Shown one piece after another: positions 24,463-32,998 of a stretch of 62,867 bases of DNA (position 1 is its first letter; each line of letters begins with the position of its first letter). Below the pieces are notes generated by a model. The model did not search any database, was not told the DNA's origin, and saw only the letters and a list, made by a program, of their open reading frames with translations. Position numbers and translations under genes: made by a program. The DNA comes from Paenibacillus sp. (GTDB lineage: Bacteria; Bacillota; Bacilli; Paenibacillales; YIM-B00363): NCBI GenBank assembly GCA_031181325.1, contig JAPSKX010000004.1:1-62867 (forward strand), written 5' to 3'.

Positions 24463-24520
24463 CGGAAAGCGCGTGAGACCATATCTCACGATACTACACC
24501 AGACGAAAGAAGGCGTGACG

Positions 24521-25924
24521 ATGTCCTCCTCTTCAAGACGTCCCAACATTTTGTTTATCATGTCGGACGACCATGCCTCGCATGCGATCGGCGCGTACGG
24601 CAGCCGGATTAACGAAACTCCGAACTTAGACCGATTGGCGAACGAGGGCATGCGTTTCGACAATTGCTTCTGTACGAATTCGATTTGCGCGCCGAGCCGG
24701 GCGGCGATTCTTACAGGCACGTACAATCACGTGAACGGCGTGAAGACGCTGGGCGACGACTTGGACGGCCGCCAGGTCACGTTCCCGAAGCTGCTCCAAG
24801 CGGCCGGTTATCAGACGGCGATGATCGGCAAGTGGCATCTGGGGCATGGCGGGATATACGATCCGACCGGCTTCGATTATTGGAGCGTGCTCCCCGACCA
24901 GGGCGAATACCATAACCCCGATTTTTACGAGATGGGCGCGTTAACGCGATTCGACGGGTACGTAACGGACATCATTACGGACAAATCGTTGGATTGGATT
25001 CGCGACCGCGATCCGGACCGTCCTTTCCTGCTTATGTGCCATCACAAGGCGCCGCACCGCCATTGGGAGCCGGACGAGAAGCACATGCATCTCTACGAGG
25101 ACATCGACATCCCGGAGCCGGAGACGTTCGACGACGACTACGCCACCCGATCGCAGGCGGCCGTGCAGGCGAAGATGCGCATCGACGATCTGAACGATCG
25201 CGATACGAAAGGGCCGCCGCCGGAAGGATTGTCCCCCGAGGAAGTGCGGAAGTGGAAGTATCAGCGGTATATCAAAGATTACCTGCGCTGCATCGCATCG
25301 ATCGACGATAACGTGGGCCGCATGCTGGATTATCTCGACGAGAGCGGCCTGGCGGAAGATACGATCGTCATTTATACGTCCGATCAAGGCTTCTTCTTAG
25401 GCGATCACGGTTGGTTCGACAAGCGATTCATGTACGAGGAGTCTCTCCGCATGCCGTTCCTGATCCGTTACCCGAGGGAGATCCGGCCGGGCGGCGTCGG
25501 CGAATCCATGATTCTGAACGTGGACTTCGCTCCTACGTTCCTAGAATACGCGGGAGTGCCGATCCACGAGCGCATGCAAGGCGCAAGCATTCGCCCGCTG
25601 CTGAACGGCGTAACGCCGGAGGGCTGGCGGACCTCGATGTATTATCGCTACTGGATGCATCTCGACGGCATCCACGAGGTATATTCGCACTACGGAATTC
25701 GGACGCACCGGCATAAGCTGATTTATTATTACGCGCAAGCGTTGGGAACGACGCATTCGAGGGACGAGGACCGCCCGCCCGAATGGGAATGCTTCGACCT
25801 GGAGCGGGATCCGTACGAGCTGAATAACGTGTACGGCAGCCCGGAGTACGCGGACGAGATCGCGAAGTTGAAGAAGCAGCTCGAAGGGCTGATGGAAGAC
25901 GTGCAAGACGAATATATCCATTAA
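24521..25924 (+). CDS. Type I sulfatase (formylglycine, Cys-type), cytosolic
   Basis: Hydrolyses sulfate esters, probably from sulfated sugars. The N-terminus holds the metal-binding pair IMSDDHA (Asp16-Asp17), and the activation signature is CAPSR at 56-60, where Cys56 must be oxidised to formylglycine, followed by AAILTG. Later blocks GKWHLGHGG, YTSDQGFFLGDHGWFDKRF and the C-terminal ERDPYELNN are typical. At 467 aa without signal peptide, it should act inside the cell on imported material. I begin at ATG 24521 since the promoter at 24416-24444 lies inside any longer frame. No maturase gene is in the window. Confidence 0.94.
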   Translation: MSSSSRRPNILFIMSDDHASHAIGAYGSRINETPNLDRLANEGMRFDNCFCTNSICAPSRAAILTGTYNHVNGVKTLGDDLDGRQVTFPKLLQAAGYQTAMIGKWHLGHGGIYDPTGFDYWSVLPDQGEYHNPDFYEMGALTRFDGYVTDIITDKSLDWIRDRDPDRPFLLMCHHKAPHRHWEPDEKHMHLYEDIDIPEPETFDDDYATRSQAAVQAKMRIDDLNDRDTKGPPPEGLSPEEVRKWKYQRYIKDYLRCIASIDDNVGRMLDYLDESGLAEDTIVIYTSDQGFFLGDHGWFDKRFMYEESLRMPFLIRYPREIRPGGVGESMILNVDFAPTFLEYAGVPIHERMQGASIRPLLNGVTPEGWRTSMYYRYWMHLDGIHEVYSHYGIRTHRHKLIYYYAQALGTTHSRDEDRPPEWECFDLERDPYELNNVYGSPEYADEIAKLKKQLEGLMEDVQDEYIH

Positions 25925-25938
25925 TTAGATCGTTGGCG

Positions 25939-25987
25939 AAGGCCGTCCCGAAAAGCAGAAACTACTTGCGGGGACGGCCTTTTTTTG
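25939..25987 (+). terminator. Strong terminator after the sulfatase gene
   Basis: AAGGCCGTCCC (25939-25949) and GGGACGGCCTT (25971-25981) form an 11-bp stem followed by a run of T. Confidence 0.92.
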
Positions 25988-25998
25988 TTTACAACTTA

Positions 25999-26089
25999 TG
26001 AAACGGTTTCACAAATGTCGAAACATGCATTGACGTTTCCGCTTTGAATTGTTTATAATCCAAAACAGGTATTCATTGAAACGTTTCGA
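25999..26089 (+). promoter_or_regulatory. Promoter of the GH94-like gene with two LacI-type sites
   Basis: TTGACG (26030-26035), an 18-bp spacer and TATAAT (26054-26059) are followed by operator TTGAAACGTTTCGA (26076-26089), about +11 to +24. Upstream, TGAAACGGTTTCA (25999-26011) is a related palindrome with an extra central G. Two sites about 77 bp apart would allow repression by looping. Confidence 0.75.
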
Positions 26090-26190
26090 TTAAGTTGATG
26101 GTCTGGTCATCGCACTTGTCGATGTCATTCCGAAAGAGGCTTCAAAGGTACGATATTGTAAACGAAATCAGCTCGGTCCGCTGCAAGAGC

Positions 26191-26204
26191 TGAAAGCGTT
26201 TCGA
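26191..26204. promoter_or_regulatory. cre-like site in the GH94-like gene leader
   Basis: TGAAAGCGTTTCGA matches the CcpA site pattern TGWAANCGNTNWCA at 12 of 14 positions by eye. It lies in the roughly 200-nt leader between promoter and start codon, where CcpA can act as a roadblock. Apart from the sites named, 25925-26277 holds no gene. Confidence 0.4.
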
Positions 26205-26277
26205 AAGGCGACGCGCCAGCCAGGCCTTCACGCTGAAAAAGAGACCAATATTGCAACTAGAGAGGCAGGGAATATGC

Positions 26278-29200
26278 ATGAAAACCGCAATCGATCCGCT
26301 GAAGGCGATGGATCTTATACAGATTAAAGCGGGAGCGCTGACATTCGATTTTCTCCCCAGCGGAGATTTATCGAGAGTCGTTCATGAAGCGACGATGCTG
26401 AATCAAGCGGTATCGAACGCCGTGGACGGATCGCTCAATAATATATTTTTACGCTTGCACGGCGAGGATGGCATCGCAACCGAACCGCTGCTCGGTATTC
26501 GTTCCTCGAGCCGCGTATCGGTTGCCGGCGGACGTCTGCGCTGGGAGGGCACGGCGTTCGGCCGCATCGCCTACGAAGTCGCGTTCGCCGCGACCGAAGC
26601 CGGCGTATGGTTCTGGGACGTCTCGATCGATTCGCAGGGCGGCGAAGCGAAGATCGATCTCGTGTTCGGACAGGATATCGGTCTTGCCGACGTCGGCGCG
26701 GTACGGACGAACGAAGCGTATATGTCGCAGTATGTCGATCATAAAGCGTTTCGAGACGAAGGTCGAGGATATGTGCTGTGCTTCCGCCAAAATCAGCCGA
26801 TGAACGGCGGCCGCTTCCCTTATATGCAAATCGGCGCGCTTACCGGCGCGGTCGGTTATTCGACGGACGGGTTCCAGTTCTTCGGTACGAGCTATAAGGA
26901 GACGGATACGCCGGAAGCGCTGGGCAAGCCCTCGTTGGCGAACGAAATTTATCAATACGAATTCGCGTACGCGGCGCTGCAATCCGAACTCGCCGAGCTC
27001 CAAGGAAAGGCGCGTTACGTATTCTACGGCTTGTTCAAGCCGGACCATCCTTCCGCCGTCGACTCGGCAGCGTTCGGCGAAGAGGTGCGGGTGGCATGGG
27101 AAGAGGTCGAGCGCGACCGAGCGGCCGACCTTGCGACTGCTTCCGAGCCGCTCGCCGAAGTCGCGTTATCGAATCGCGTCGGTCTTCCGATGCGCGCGGC
27201 ATCCATGACGACGGAGGAGATCGACGCGATGTTCCCCGTCCGTCATCATGAGGAATGGCAGGACGGCAAGCTGCTTTCCTTCTTCACCGACAGCCATGAG
27301 CATGTCGTGCTGAAGGAGAAGGAGCTGCTGGTAGAGCGTCCGCACGGTCATATTCTGATGTCCGGCGGCAACGACAAGGTTACCGATAACGTCATGACGA
27401 CGACCTCTTATATGTACGGCGTCTTTAACTCGCAGCTGCTCGTCGGCAATACGAGCTTCCATAAGCTGCTTACCAATACCCGTAATCCGTTGAATGCGTT
27501 CAAGACGTCGGGACAGCGCATCTACGTCGAGCTCGAGGGAGCGTATCGATTGCTGACGATGCCGTCGATGTTCGAGATCGGATTCAACTATGCGCGGTGG
27601 TATTACAAGACGGCGGACGATACGATTATTATTACGAATTATACGACGGTCGATACGCCCGAAGTGCGTCTTCACCTGCGCTCGGCGCAAGGGAACGCTT
27701 ATCGCTGTCTCGTGACGAACCAAGTGTCGATGAACAACAACGAGTACGAGCTTCCCTTCCGAATGGAGCAAGCGGACGGCGCGCTTACGTTCAAGGCGGA
27801 CCGCGCCTCGATCAGCGCTTCCGTCTTCCCCGAGCTGGAGTACCGATTGACGATTGACGGAACGAGCATGACGCTGTGCGATGAAAGCGCGTTGATCGAC
27901 GGCGTTGCGCCGGGGGCCGCGTCGTTGGTCGTTCTGTCGCTCGGCGCCGGCGCGGAATGGACGTTGACCGTGCAGGGACTGCTGCGCGGCGAGGCGCTTC
28001 CGTTCGCGGAACGGAAAGCGGAGCTCGAGATCGAGCGATATCGCGAATTTCTCCGGAACGTGATGAACCGCTTCCGGTTATCCGGGGAAGGCGTCGCGGC
28101 CGCGGGCGAGTTGGAGAAGCTTAACGCCTTGGCATGGTGGTACACGCACAATATGCTCGTTCATTATTCTGTTCCGCACGGGTTGGAGCAATACGGCGGC
28201 GCCGCATGGGGGACGCGGGACGTGTGCCAAGGGCCGACGGAATATTTCATGGCGATGCGCAAATACGAGCAGGTCGCGGAAATTCTTAAGATCGTGTACT
28301 CGCATCAATACGAGGATGAAGGCGATTGGCCGCAATGGTTTATGTTCGACCGGTATTTCCGCATTCAGCAGGAGGAGAGTCACGGCGATATTATCGTCTG
28401 GCCGCTGAAGGTGCTGGGCGAATACCTCGCCGCGACGAACGATTACGGCATCTTGCGGGAGCGCGTTCCGTATACGATACGCCATAAGGGCGAATTTACG
28501 GGCGAAACGGCGACGGTGCTCGAGCATGCGATGAAGCAAATCGCCTATATCAAAAACCATTTCCTTCACGATACGCATCTGTCCTCGTACGGGGACGGCG
28601 ATTGGGACGATACGCTTCAACCGGCGAACGCGCGGCTGAAGCAATATATGATCAGCAGCTGGACCGTCGCGCTTACCTATCAGACGATCGCGAAGTTCGG
28701 CCGCGCGATGGAGTCCGTAGACGCGGCGCTGGCGGCGGAGCTGACCGAGCTGGCAGCCGCGATCAAGGAGGATTTCAATCGGTATATGCTACGGCAGCCG
28801 GTGATCCCGGGCTTCGTCTATATGGAGAAGCCGGGCGAAGCGAAGCTGATGCTGCACCCGACGGACGCGACGACAGGCATTCGGTACCGGCTGCTTCCGA
28901 TGACCCGCGGCATGATCAGCGAGCTGCTTACGGCGGAGCAAGCGGAAGAGCACTACCGCATCATTAAAGAGAAGCTCTATTGCCCGGACGGCGTGCGGCT
29001 GATGGATCGCCCCGCGACGTATGCGGGCGGCGTAAGCACGCACTTCAAGCGAGCGGAGCAGGCGGCGAATTTCGGCCGGGAGATCGGCCTGCAATACGTA
29101 CACGCCCATATTCGTTACGCGGAGGCGATGGCGAAGCTGGGCAAGACCGACGAGGTATGGCAAAGCCTGCTCATGATCACGCCGATCGGGCTGCGCGACG

Positions 29201-29667
29201 TCGTGCCGAATGCGGAGCTGCGCCAGAGCAATGCGTATTTCAGCAGCTCGGACGGGAAGTTCAACAGCCGATACGAGGCGCTCGAGCGCTTCGACGAGCT
29301 GCGGGAAGGCGCCGTTCCGGTGAAGGGCGGATGGAGAATTTATTCGAGCGGACCCGGGATCTTTATGAACCAGTTGATTTCCAACGCGCTCGGCATTCGC
29401 CAAGAGGAGGGGGAGCTGGCGATCGATCCGGTCTTGCCCGCGAAGCTGAACGGCATGCGATTCGAGTTCATGTGGGACGACTTCCCGATCACCTTCGTCT
29501 ATCGCATCAGCGGCGCGGAGACCGTCTCGAAAATAACGGTGAACGGCGAAGACATGCCGTTGCTCCCGCTCGCGAACCCGTACCGGGCGGGCGGCGTGCG
29601 GCTGCCGAAGGAACGATGGACGGCAAGCCTCAAGGCGGTATCGAACGAGGTCGAAATTTTTATGTAA
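26278..29667 (+). CDS. GH94-type glycoside phosphorylase, probable 1,2-beta-oligoglucan phosphorylase
   Basis: Large cytosolic enzyme, 1129 aa, which likely splits a beta-linked gluco-oligosaccharide with phosphate to give a sugar 1-phosphate. The N-terminal half is beta-rich; the catalytic alpha6/alpha6 barrel occupies roughly 620-1010, with GTRDVCQGPTEYF near 645 and GDGDWDDTLQP near 775, whose Asp is the general acid in this clan. Length and the DWDDTLQP form fit the sophorooligosaccharide phosphorylases better than the shorter cellobiose enzymes. ATG 26278 is preceded by GGCAGGG. The adjacent LacI, importer and operators support a beta-1,2-glucan or similar oligosaccharide as substrate; linkage is inference. 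Confidence 0.8.
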   Translation: MKTAIDPLKAMDLIQIKAGALTFDFLPSGDLSRVVHEATMLNQAVSNAVDGSLNNIFLRLHGEDGIATEPLLGIRSSSRVSVAGGRLRWEGTAFGRIAYEVAFAATEAGVWFWDVSIDSQGGEAKIDLVFGQDIGLADVGAVRTNEAYMSQYVDHKAFRDEGRGYVLCFRQNQPMNGGRFPYMQIGALTGAVGYSTDGFQFFGTSYKETDTPEALGKPSLANEIYQYEFAYAALQSELAELQGKARYVFYGLFKPDHPSAVDSAAFGEEVRVAWEEVERDRAADLATASEPLAEVALSNRVGLPMRAASMTTEEIDAMFPVRHHEEWQDGKLLSFFTDSHEHVVLKEKELLVERPHGHILMSGGNDKVTDNVMTTTSYMYGVFNSQLLVGNTSFHKLLTNTRNPLNAFKTSGQRIYVELEGAYRLLTMPSMFEIGFNYARWYYKTADDTIIITNYTTVDTPEVRLHLRSAQGNAYRCLVTNQVSMNNNEYELPFRMEQADGALTFKADRASISASVFPELEYRLTIDGTSMTLCDESALIDGVAPGAASLVVLSLGAGAEWTLTVQGLLRGEALPFAERKAELEIERYREFLRNVMNRFRLSGEGVAAAGELEKLNALAWWYTHNMLVHYSVPHGLEQYGGAAWGTRDVCQGPTEYFMAMRKYEQVAEILKIVYSHQYEDEGDWPQWFMFDRYFRIQQEESHGDIIVWPLKVLGEYLAATNDYGILRERVPYTIRHKGEFTGETATVLEHAMKQIAYIKNHFLHDTHLSSYGDGDWDDTLQPANARLKQYMISSWTVALTYQTIAKFGRAMESVDAALAAELTELAAAIKEDFNRYMLRQPVIPGFVYMEKPGEAKLMLHPTDATTGIRYRLLPMTRGMISELLTAEQAEEHYRIIKEKLYCPDGVRLMDRPATYAGGVSTHFKRAEQAANFGREIGLQYVHAHIRYAEAMAKLGKTDEVWQSLLMITPIGLRDVVPNAELRQSNAYFSSSDGKFNSRYEALERFDELREGAVPVKGGWRIYSSGPGIFMNQLISNALGIRQEEGELAIDPVLPAKLNGMRFEFMWDDFPITFVYRISGAETVSKITVNGEDMPLLPLANPYRAGGVRLPKERWTASLKAVSNEVEIFM

Positions 29668-29721
29668 GCCGCAGTCGTATTTTGATATATTGATAGTCAG
29701 GGAAGAAGAGGAGCGAGTGCT

Positions 29722-30735
29722 GTGGTTAGTATTAAGGATATCGCTAAACAAGCGGGGGTCTCGATTTCGACGGTATCCTACGCGCTGAACGGCAGCTCTA
29801 AGGTGACATCCGAAACAACGGCCAAAGTGCTTGCCATCGCCAAGGAATTGAATTATATGCCGAACGCCGCGGCAAGGACGCTCAAGACGAGGGAGACGAA
29901 GATCGTCGGCGTCTTTCTCACGGATTTCAGCGGCGCGTTTTACGGAGATCTCCTGCACGGGATGAAAGAAATCTTATCGACCAAAGGCTATGATATGATC
30001 GTTTGCAGCGGCAAGCATTCCCATAGAATGCTGCCGGAGCGAATGATCGACGGAGCCATTATTTTGGATCAAACCTTCGGCAGCGAAGAATTAATTCGCT
30101 ATGCGGATCGAGGGCATAAGCTGGTCGTGCTGGATCGGGAGCTGACGCATCCGAACGTGAATCAGGTGCTGCTCGATAACAAGGCGGGGGCCATGCTGGC
30201 GACCGAATATTTGATCGAGCAAGGCCACCGAACGCTGTATGCCGTAACGGGGCCTAGAGGCTCGTACGACTCGAAGCAGCGGCTGCAGGCGGTCGTACAG
30301 GCGGTAGATCGGACGACGGACGTCACGCTGACGGTCATCGAAGGCGATTTCAACAAGAAGGCGGGGGAGCGGGCGGCCGCGAAGATTATGGCCGATACCG
30401 ACGGCGGTTCGCTCTCTTCGGCCGTGTTTTGCTTCAATGACGAAATGGCGATCGGGATGTTCAATTATTTGGCGGAGCACCATCCGGACGTCCGGATCGG
30501 GGAACAGATTCACATCGTCGGATTCGATAATATCGAGTTGGCCGCGTATACGCAGCCCCGCCTGACGACGATCGATTATTCGGAGCGCAAGTGGGGCGCG
30601 CTCGCCGCGGAGCAGCTGATCAAGCTCATTCACGGCGAACATGTGGACCATGAGCGGGTCTATGTTACGCTGCGTATCGGAAATTCCGTCGGTATGGCCG
30701 CAGCGGACGCCGTCCAAAAGCGATTAAACGCATAA
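29722..30735 (+). CDS. LacI-family transcriptional regulator
   Basis: Sugar-responsive repressor, 337 aa. The DNA-binding head is at 2-25 (SIKDIAKQAGVSISTVSYAL), then the hinge helix NAAARTLKTRE, then the periplasmic-binding-protein-like core (IVGVFLTDFSGAFYGDLLHG, RTLYAVTGPRGS, FNDEMAIGMFNYL, IVGFDNIELAAYTQPRLTTI). The start is GTG 29722 behind GAAGAGGAG. Its five GAAACGTTTC-type sites in this window lie before the sulfatase, the phosphorylase and the transporter, so it probably represses the whole set and is released by an oligosaccharide. Confidence 0.94.
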   Translation: MVSIKDIAKQAGVSISTVSYALNGSSKVTSETTAKVLAIAKELNYMPNAAARTLKTRETKIVGVFLTDFSGAFYGDLLHGMKEILSTKGYDMIVCSGKHSHRMLPERMIDGAIILDQTFGSEELIRYADRGHKLVVLDRELTHPNVNQVLLDNKAGAMLATEYLIEQGHRTLYAVTGPRGSYDSKQRLQAVVQAVDRTTDVTLTVIEGDFNKKAGERAAAKIMADTDGGSLSSAVFCFNDEMAIGMFNYLAEHHPDVRIGEQIHIVGFDNIELAAYTQPRLTTIDYSERKWGALAAEQLIKLIHGEHVDHERVYVTLRIGNSVGMAAADAVQKRLNA

Positions 30736-30759
30736 TATTGCTGATTTTTCCGTGCGTTG

Positions 30760-30771
30760 CGAAACGTTTCG
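30760..30771. promoter_or_regulatory. LacI-type operator 1 of the transporter operon
   Basis: CGAAACGTTTCG is a perfect 12-bp palindrome located just after the LacI gene, some 300 bp before the first permease gene. Confidence 0.7.
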
Positions 30772-30864
30772 AACCAGTAATGTTCGCATCCGTTCTTTGA
30801 CATGACTATGTAACATAATGCCCCTGAAAGACGAGTGAAAACGAATTCATACTAAAAATAGGGA

Positions 30865-30913
30865 TTGATTTACGCCCATCCATGATGTAATATTCGTCTA
30901 AGAGAAACGTTTC
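30865..30913 (+). promoter_or_regulatory. Promoter and LacI-type operator 2 of the transporter operon
   Basis: TTGATT (30865-30870), 17-bp spacer and TAATAT (30888-30893), then GAAACGTTTC (30904-30913) followed by GATTAAA, the same flank as at 26079. The operator covers the expected transcription start. Confidence 0.6.
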
Positions 30914-30964
30914 GATTAAATTCATTGGATCAGGAACGAACCTCTTCATTTTTTGTGAATGATC

Positions 30965-30974
30965 GAAACGTTTC
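30965..30974. promoter_or_regulatory. LacI-type operator 3 of the transporter operon
   Basis: ATCGAAACGTTTCAAT carries the same 10-bp palindromic core, 61 bp after operator 2. Operators 1-3 are 143 and 61 bp apart, a layout that favours looping. Confidence 0.65.
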
Positions 30975-31005
30975 AATCCAATGCAATTCCTTTTACACCG
31001 TGAGA

Positions 31006-31019
31006 TGTAAGCGCTGAAC
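31006..31019. promoter_or_regulatory. cre-like site before the transporter genes
   Basis: TGTAAGCGCTGAAC matches the CcpA consensus at 12 of 14 positions, in the leader of the permease operon. The rest of 30736-31069 shows no coding potential. Confidence 0.45.
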
Positions 31020-31069
31020 AAAATTGAGGTCGTACCGGTTTCGCAGATCTAAAATGGGAGTTGGGTGCA

Positions 31070-32014
31070 ATGGCTGTCATCGCAAGAGTGAAGCTGCATG
31101 GCGGAAACGTACTACGGGAGATTTTGAAAAATAAAATACTGTTCATCATGCTTGCGCCGGTCATCTTGTATTTCATCGTCTTTCACTACCTCGTCATGCC
31201 AGGGGCGTACGTAGCGTTCGTCGATTACAACATCAGTAAAGGGATTTTTGGAAGCGATTTTATAGGGCTGAAAAACTTTGAGTTTTTGGTGAAAAACGGC
31301 GACCTCTGGAACATTACGAAAAACACGTTCCTCTATAATTTCGTATTCCTCGCGTTAGGGAACGTCATTCAAATTATGTTCGCCATCATGCTTTCCGAAA
31401 TCGCGAGCAAGTGGTTTAAGAAGGTTACGCAATCCGTGCTCTTGCTGCCGCACTTCATCTCCATGGTTATCGTCGGCGTGTTCGCGTACAACATGTTCAA
31501 CTATAACTCGGGTTTTATCAATACGATGCTTACCTCCTTCGGCATGGAGCGGTATGAATTTTATACCGATCCGGGGATCTGGAAATACATCATCGTCGCT
31601 TTTAAAATTTGGAGCGCTACCGGCTACGGGATGATCGTATACTTGGCGGCGATTACGGGCATTAACAACGATCTGTACGAAGCGGCTTATATGGACGGGG
31701 CAAGCAGATGGCAAAGAATTCGTTACATGACCTTGCCGATGCTCAAGCCGACCTTCATCCTGCTCCTGTTGTTCGGTCTCGGCGGCATTCTCAAGGGCTC
31801 GTTCGATCTGTTCTACAACCTGATCGGCACGAACTCGGTGTTGTACCCGCAGACCGATATCATCGATACGTATGTGTTCCGCAGTTTGGTCGGACAGTTC
31901 AACTTCTCCATGGGCGCTGCGGTAGGCTTCTACCAATCCATATTCGGCTTGTTCCTCGTGTTGACGGTGAATCTGATCGTGCGGAAACTCGATCCGGACA
32001 GCGCCTTATTCTAA
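31070..32014 (+). CDS. ABC transporter permease (LplB/YtcP-like group)
   Basis: Channel subunit of an oligosaccharide importer, 314 aa with about six membrane helices. It has the sequence FHYLVMPGAYVAFVDYNISKG and a first periplasmic loop found in the LplB-type group, and the ATPase-docking motif EAAYMDGASRWQRIRYMTLP. ATG 31070 follows GGGAG; the TTG nine bases earlier is less likely. It heads the LacI-controlled operon of two permeases, SBP and three catabolic genes. Confidence 0.93.
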   Translation: MAVIARVKLHGGNVLREILKNKILFIMLAPVILYFIVFHYLVMPGAYVAFVDYNISKGIFGSDFIGLKNFEFLVKNGDLWNITKNTFLYNFVFLALGNVIQIMFAIMLSEIASKWFKKVTQSVLLLPHFISMVIVGVFAYNMFNYNSGFINTMLTSFGMERYEFYTDPGIWKYIIVAFKIWSATGYGMIVYLAAITGINNDLYEAAYMDGASRWQRIRYMTLPMLKPTFILLLLFGLGGILKGSFDLFYNLIGTNSVLYPQTDIIDTYVFRSLVGQFNFSMGAAVGFYQSIFGLFLVLTVNLIVRKLDPDSALF

Positions 32015-32030
32015 AAGGAGGGTAGAACCA

Positions 32031-32930
32031 ATGGGGAATCAAAAAATAGGAAAAGAAGATTTCGGAAGCATCGTCATTAAAGTCGTCAGCTACATCAGCA
32101 TCGGCGGATTCGCCTTGGCTTGCCTGTTCCCGTTCGTTCTGATGATCTCCTCCTCCTTCATGAACGAGCAGGAAATCATCCGCGAAGGATACAAGCTGAT
32201 TCCGAGCGAATTTTCCGTGATGGCGTACACGATGCTGCTCAACAACTCGTCCGCCTTGTCGAAGGCGTACGGCGTAACGATCTTCATTACGATCGTCGGC
32301 ACCGCGTTAGGATTGTTTATGATGTCGATGGCAGGCTTCGTGTTGAACCGGAAAGATTTTAAATACCGCAATTTCTTCTCGTTCATGATCTACTTTACGA
32401 CGCTGTTCGCCGGGGGCTTGATCCCGAGTTATATCCTGATGGTCAAATATTTGCACTTGAAGGACAGCCTGTTCGCCTTAATCCTGCCCGGCGTCGTCGG
32501 AGCTTGGTCGATCTTCCTGATGCGCAACTTCATGAAGGCGATACCGGACTCGTTATACGAGTCGGCGACGATCGACGGCGCAGGCGACTTCATGATCTAT
32601 TGGAAAATTTTCATCCCGCTTGCGGTTCCTTCGCTCGCGACGATCGGGCTGTTCTCGGCGCTCGGGTTTTGGAACGAATGGTATAACGGCATGCTGTACA
32701 TTCAGACGCCGGACAAATATCCATTGCAATATTTCTTGCAGCGTATGATCAACCAGACCAACGTCCAGGCGCTGATCAATCAAGGCGTGGTCATCGATGC
32801 GTCGGAGCTGCCGACGCAGTCCATCAAGATGGCTACCGCCGTATTGGCTACGGGCCCGATCATCTTGCTGTATCCGTTCGTACAGCGTTATTTCGTCTCG
32901 GGTCTTACGATCGGAGCGGTCAAAGGGTAA
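32031..32930 (+). CDS. ABC transporter permease (LplC-like group)
   Basis: Second permease, 299 aa, with six predicted helices. Docking motif: ESATIDGAGDFMIYWKIFIP, where the family EAA is ESA. The segment LFAGGLIPSYILMVKYLHL is typical of the LplC/YtcP group that imports pectic or mannan oligosaccharides. AAGGAGG precedes ATG 32031, 16 bp after the upstream permease stop. No ATPase gene is nearby. Confidence 0.93.
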   Translation: MGNQKIGKEDFGSIVIKVVSYISIGGFALACLFPFVLMISSSFMNEQEIIREGYKLIPSEFSVMAYTMLLNNSSALSKAYGVTIFITIVGTALGLFMMSMAGFVLNRKDFKYRNFFSFMIYFTTLFAGGLIPSYILMVKYLHLKDSLFALILPGVVGAWSIFLMRNFMKAIPDSLYESATIDGAGDFMIYWKIFIPLAVPSLATIGLFSALGFWNEWYNGMLYIQTPDKYPLQYFLQRMINQTNVQALINQGVVIDASELPTQSIKMATAVLATGPIILLYPFVQRYFVSGLTIGAVKG

Positions 32931-32998
32931 TAAGTTCCCCTGCGAAGGAGAATTTATTATAGATCATTTTCGGAATTATAAAAGGGAGGTAAACACAC

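Noticed and set aside
24386-24520. Upstream extension of the sulfatase gene (45 codons)
   Set aside because: A near-consensus promoter and operator lie inside the extension, so it cannot be translated from that transcript.
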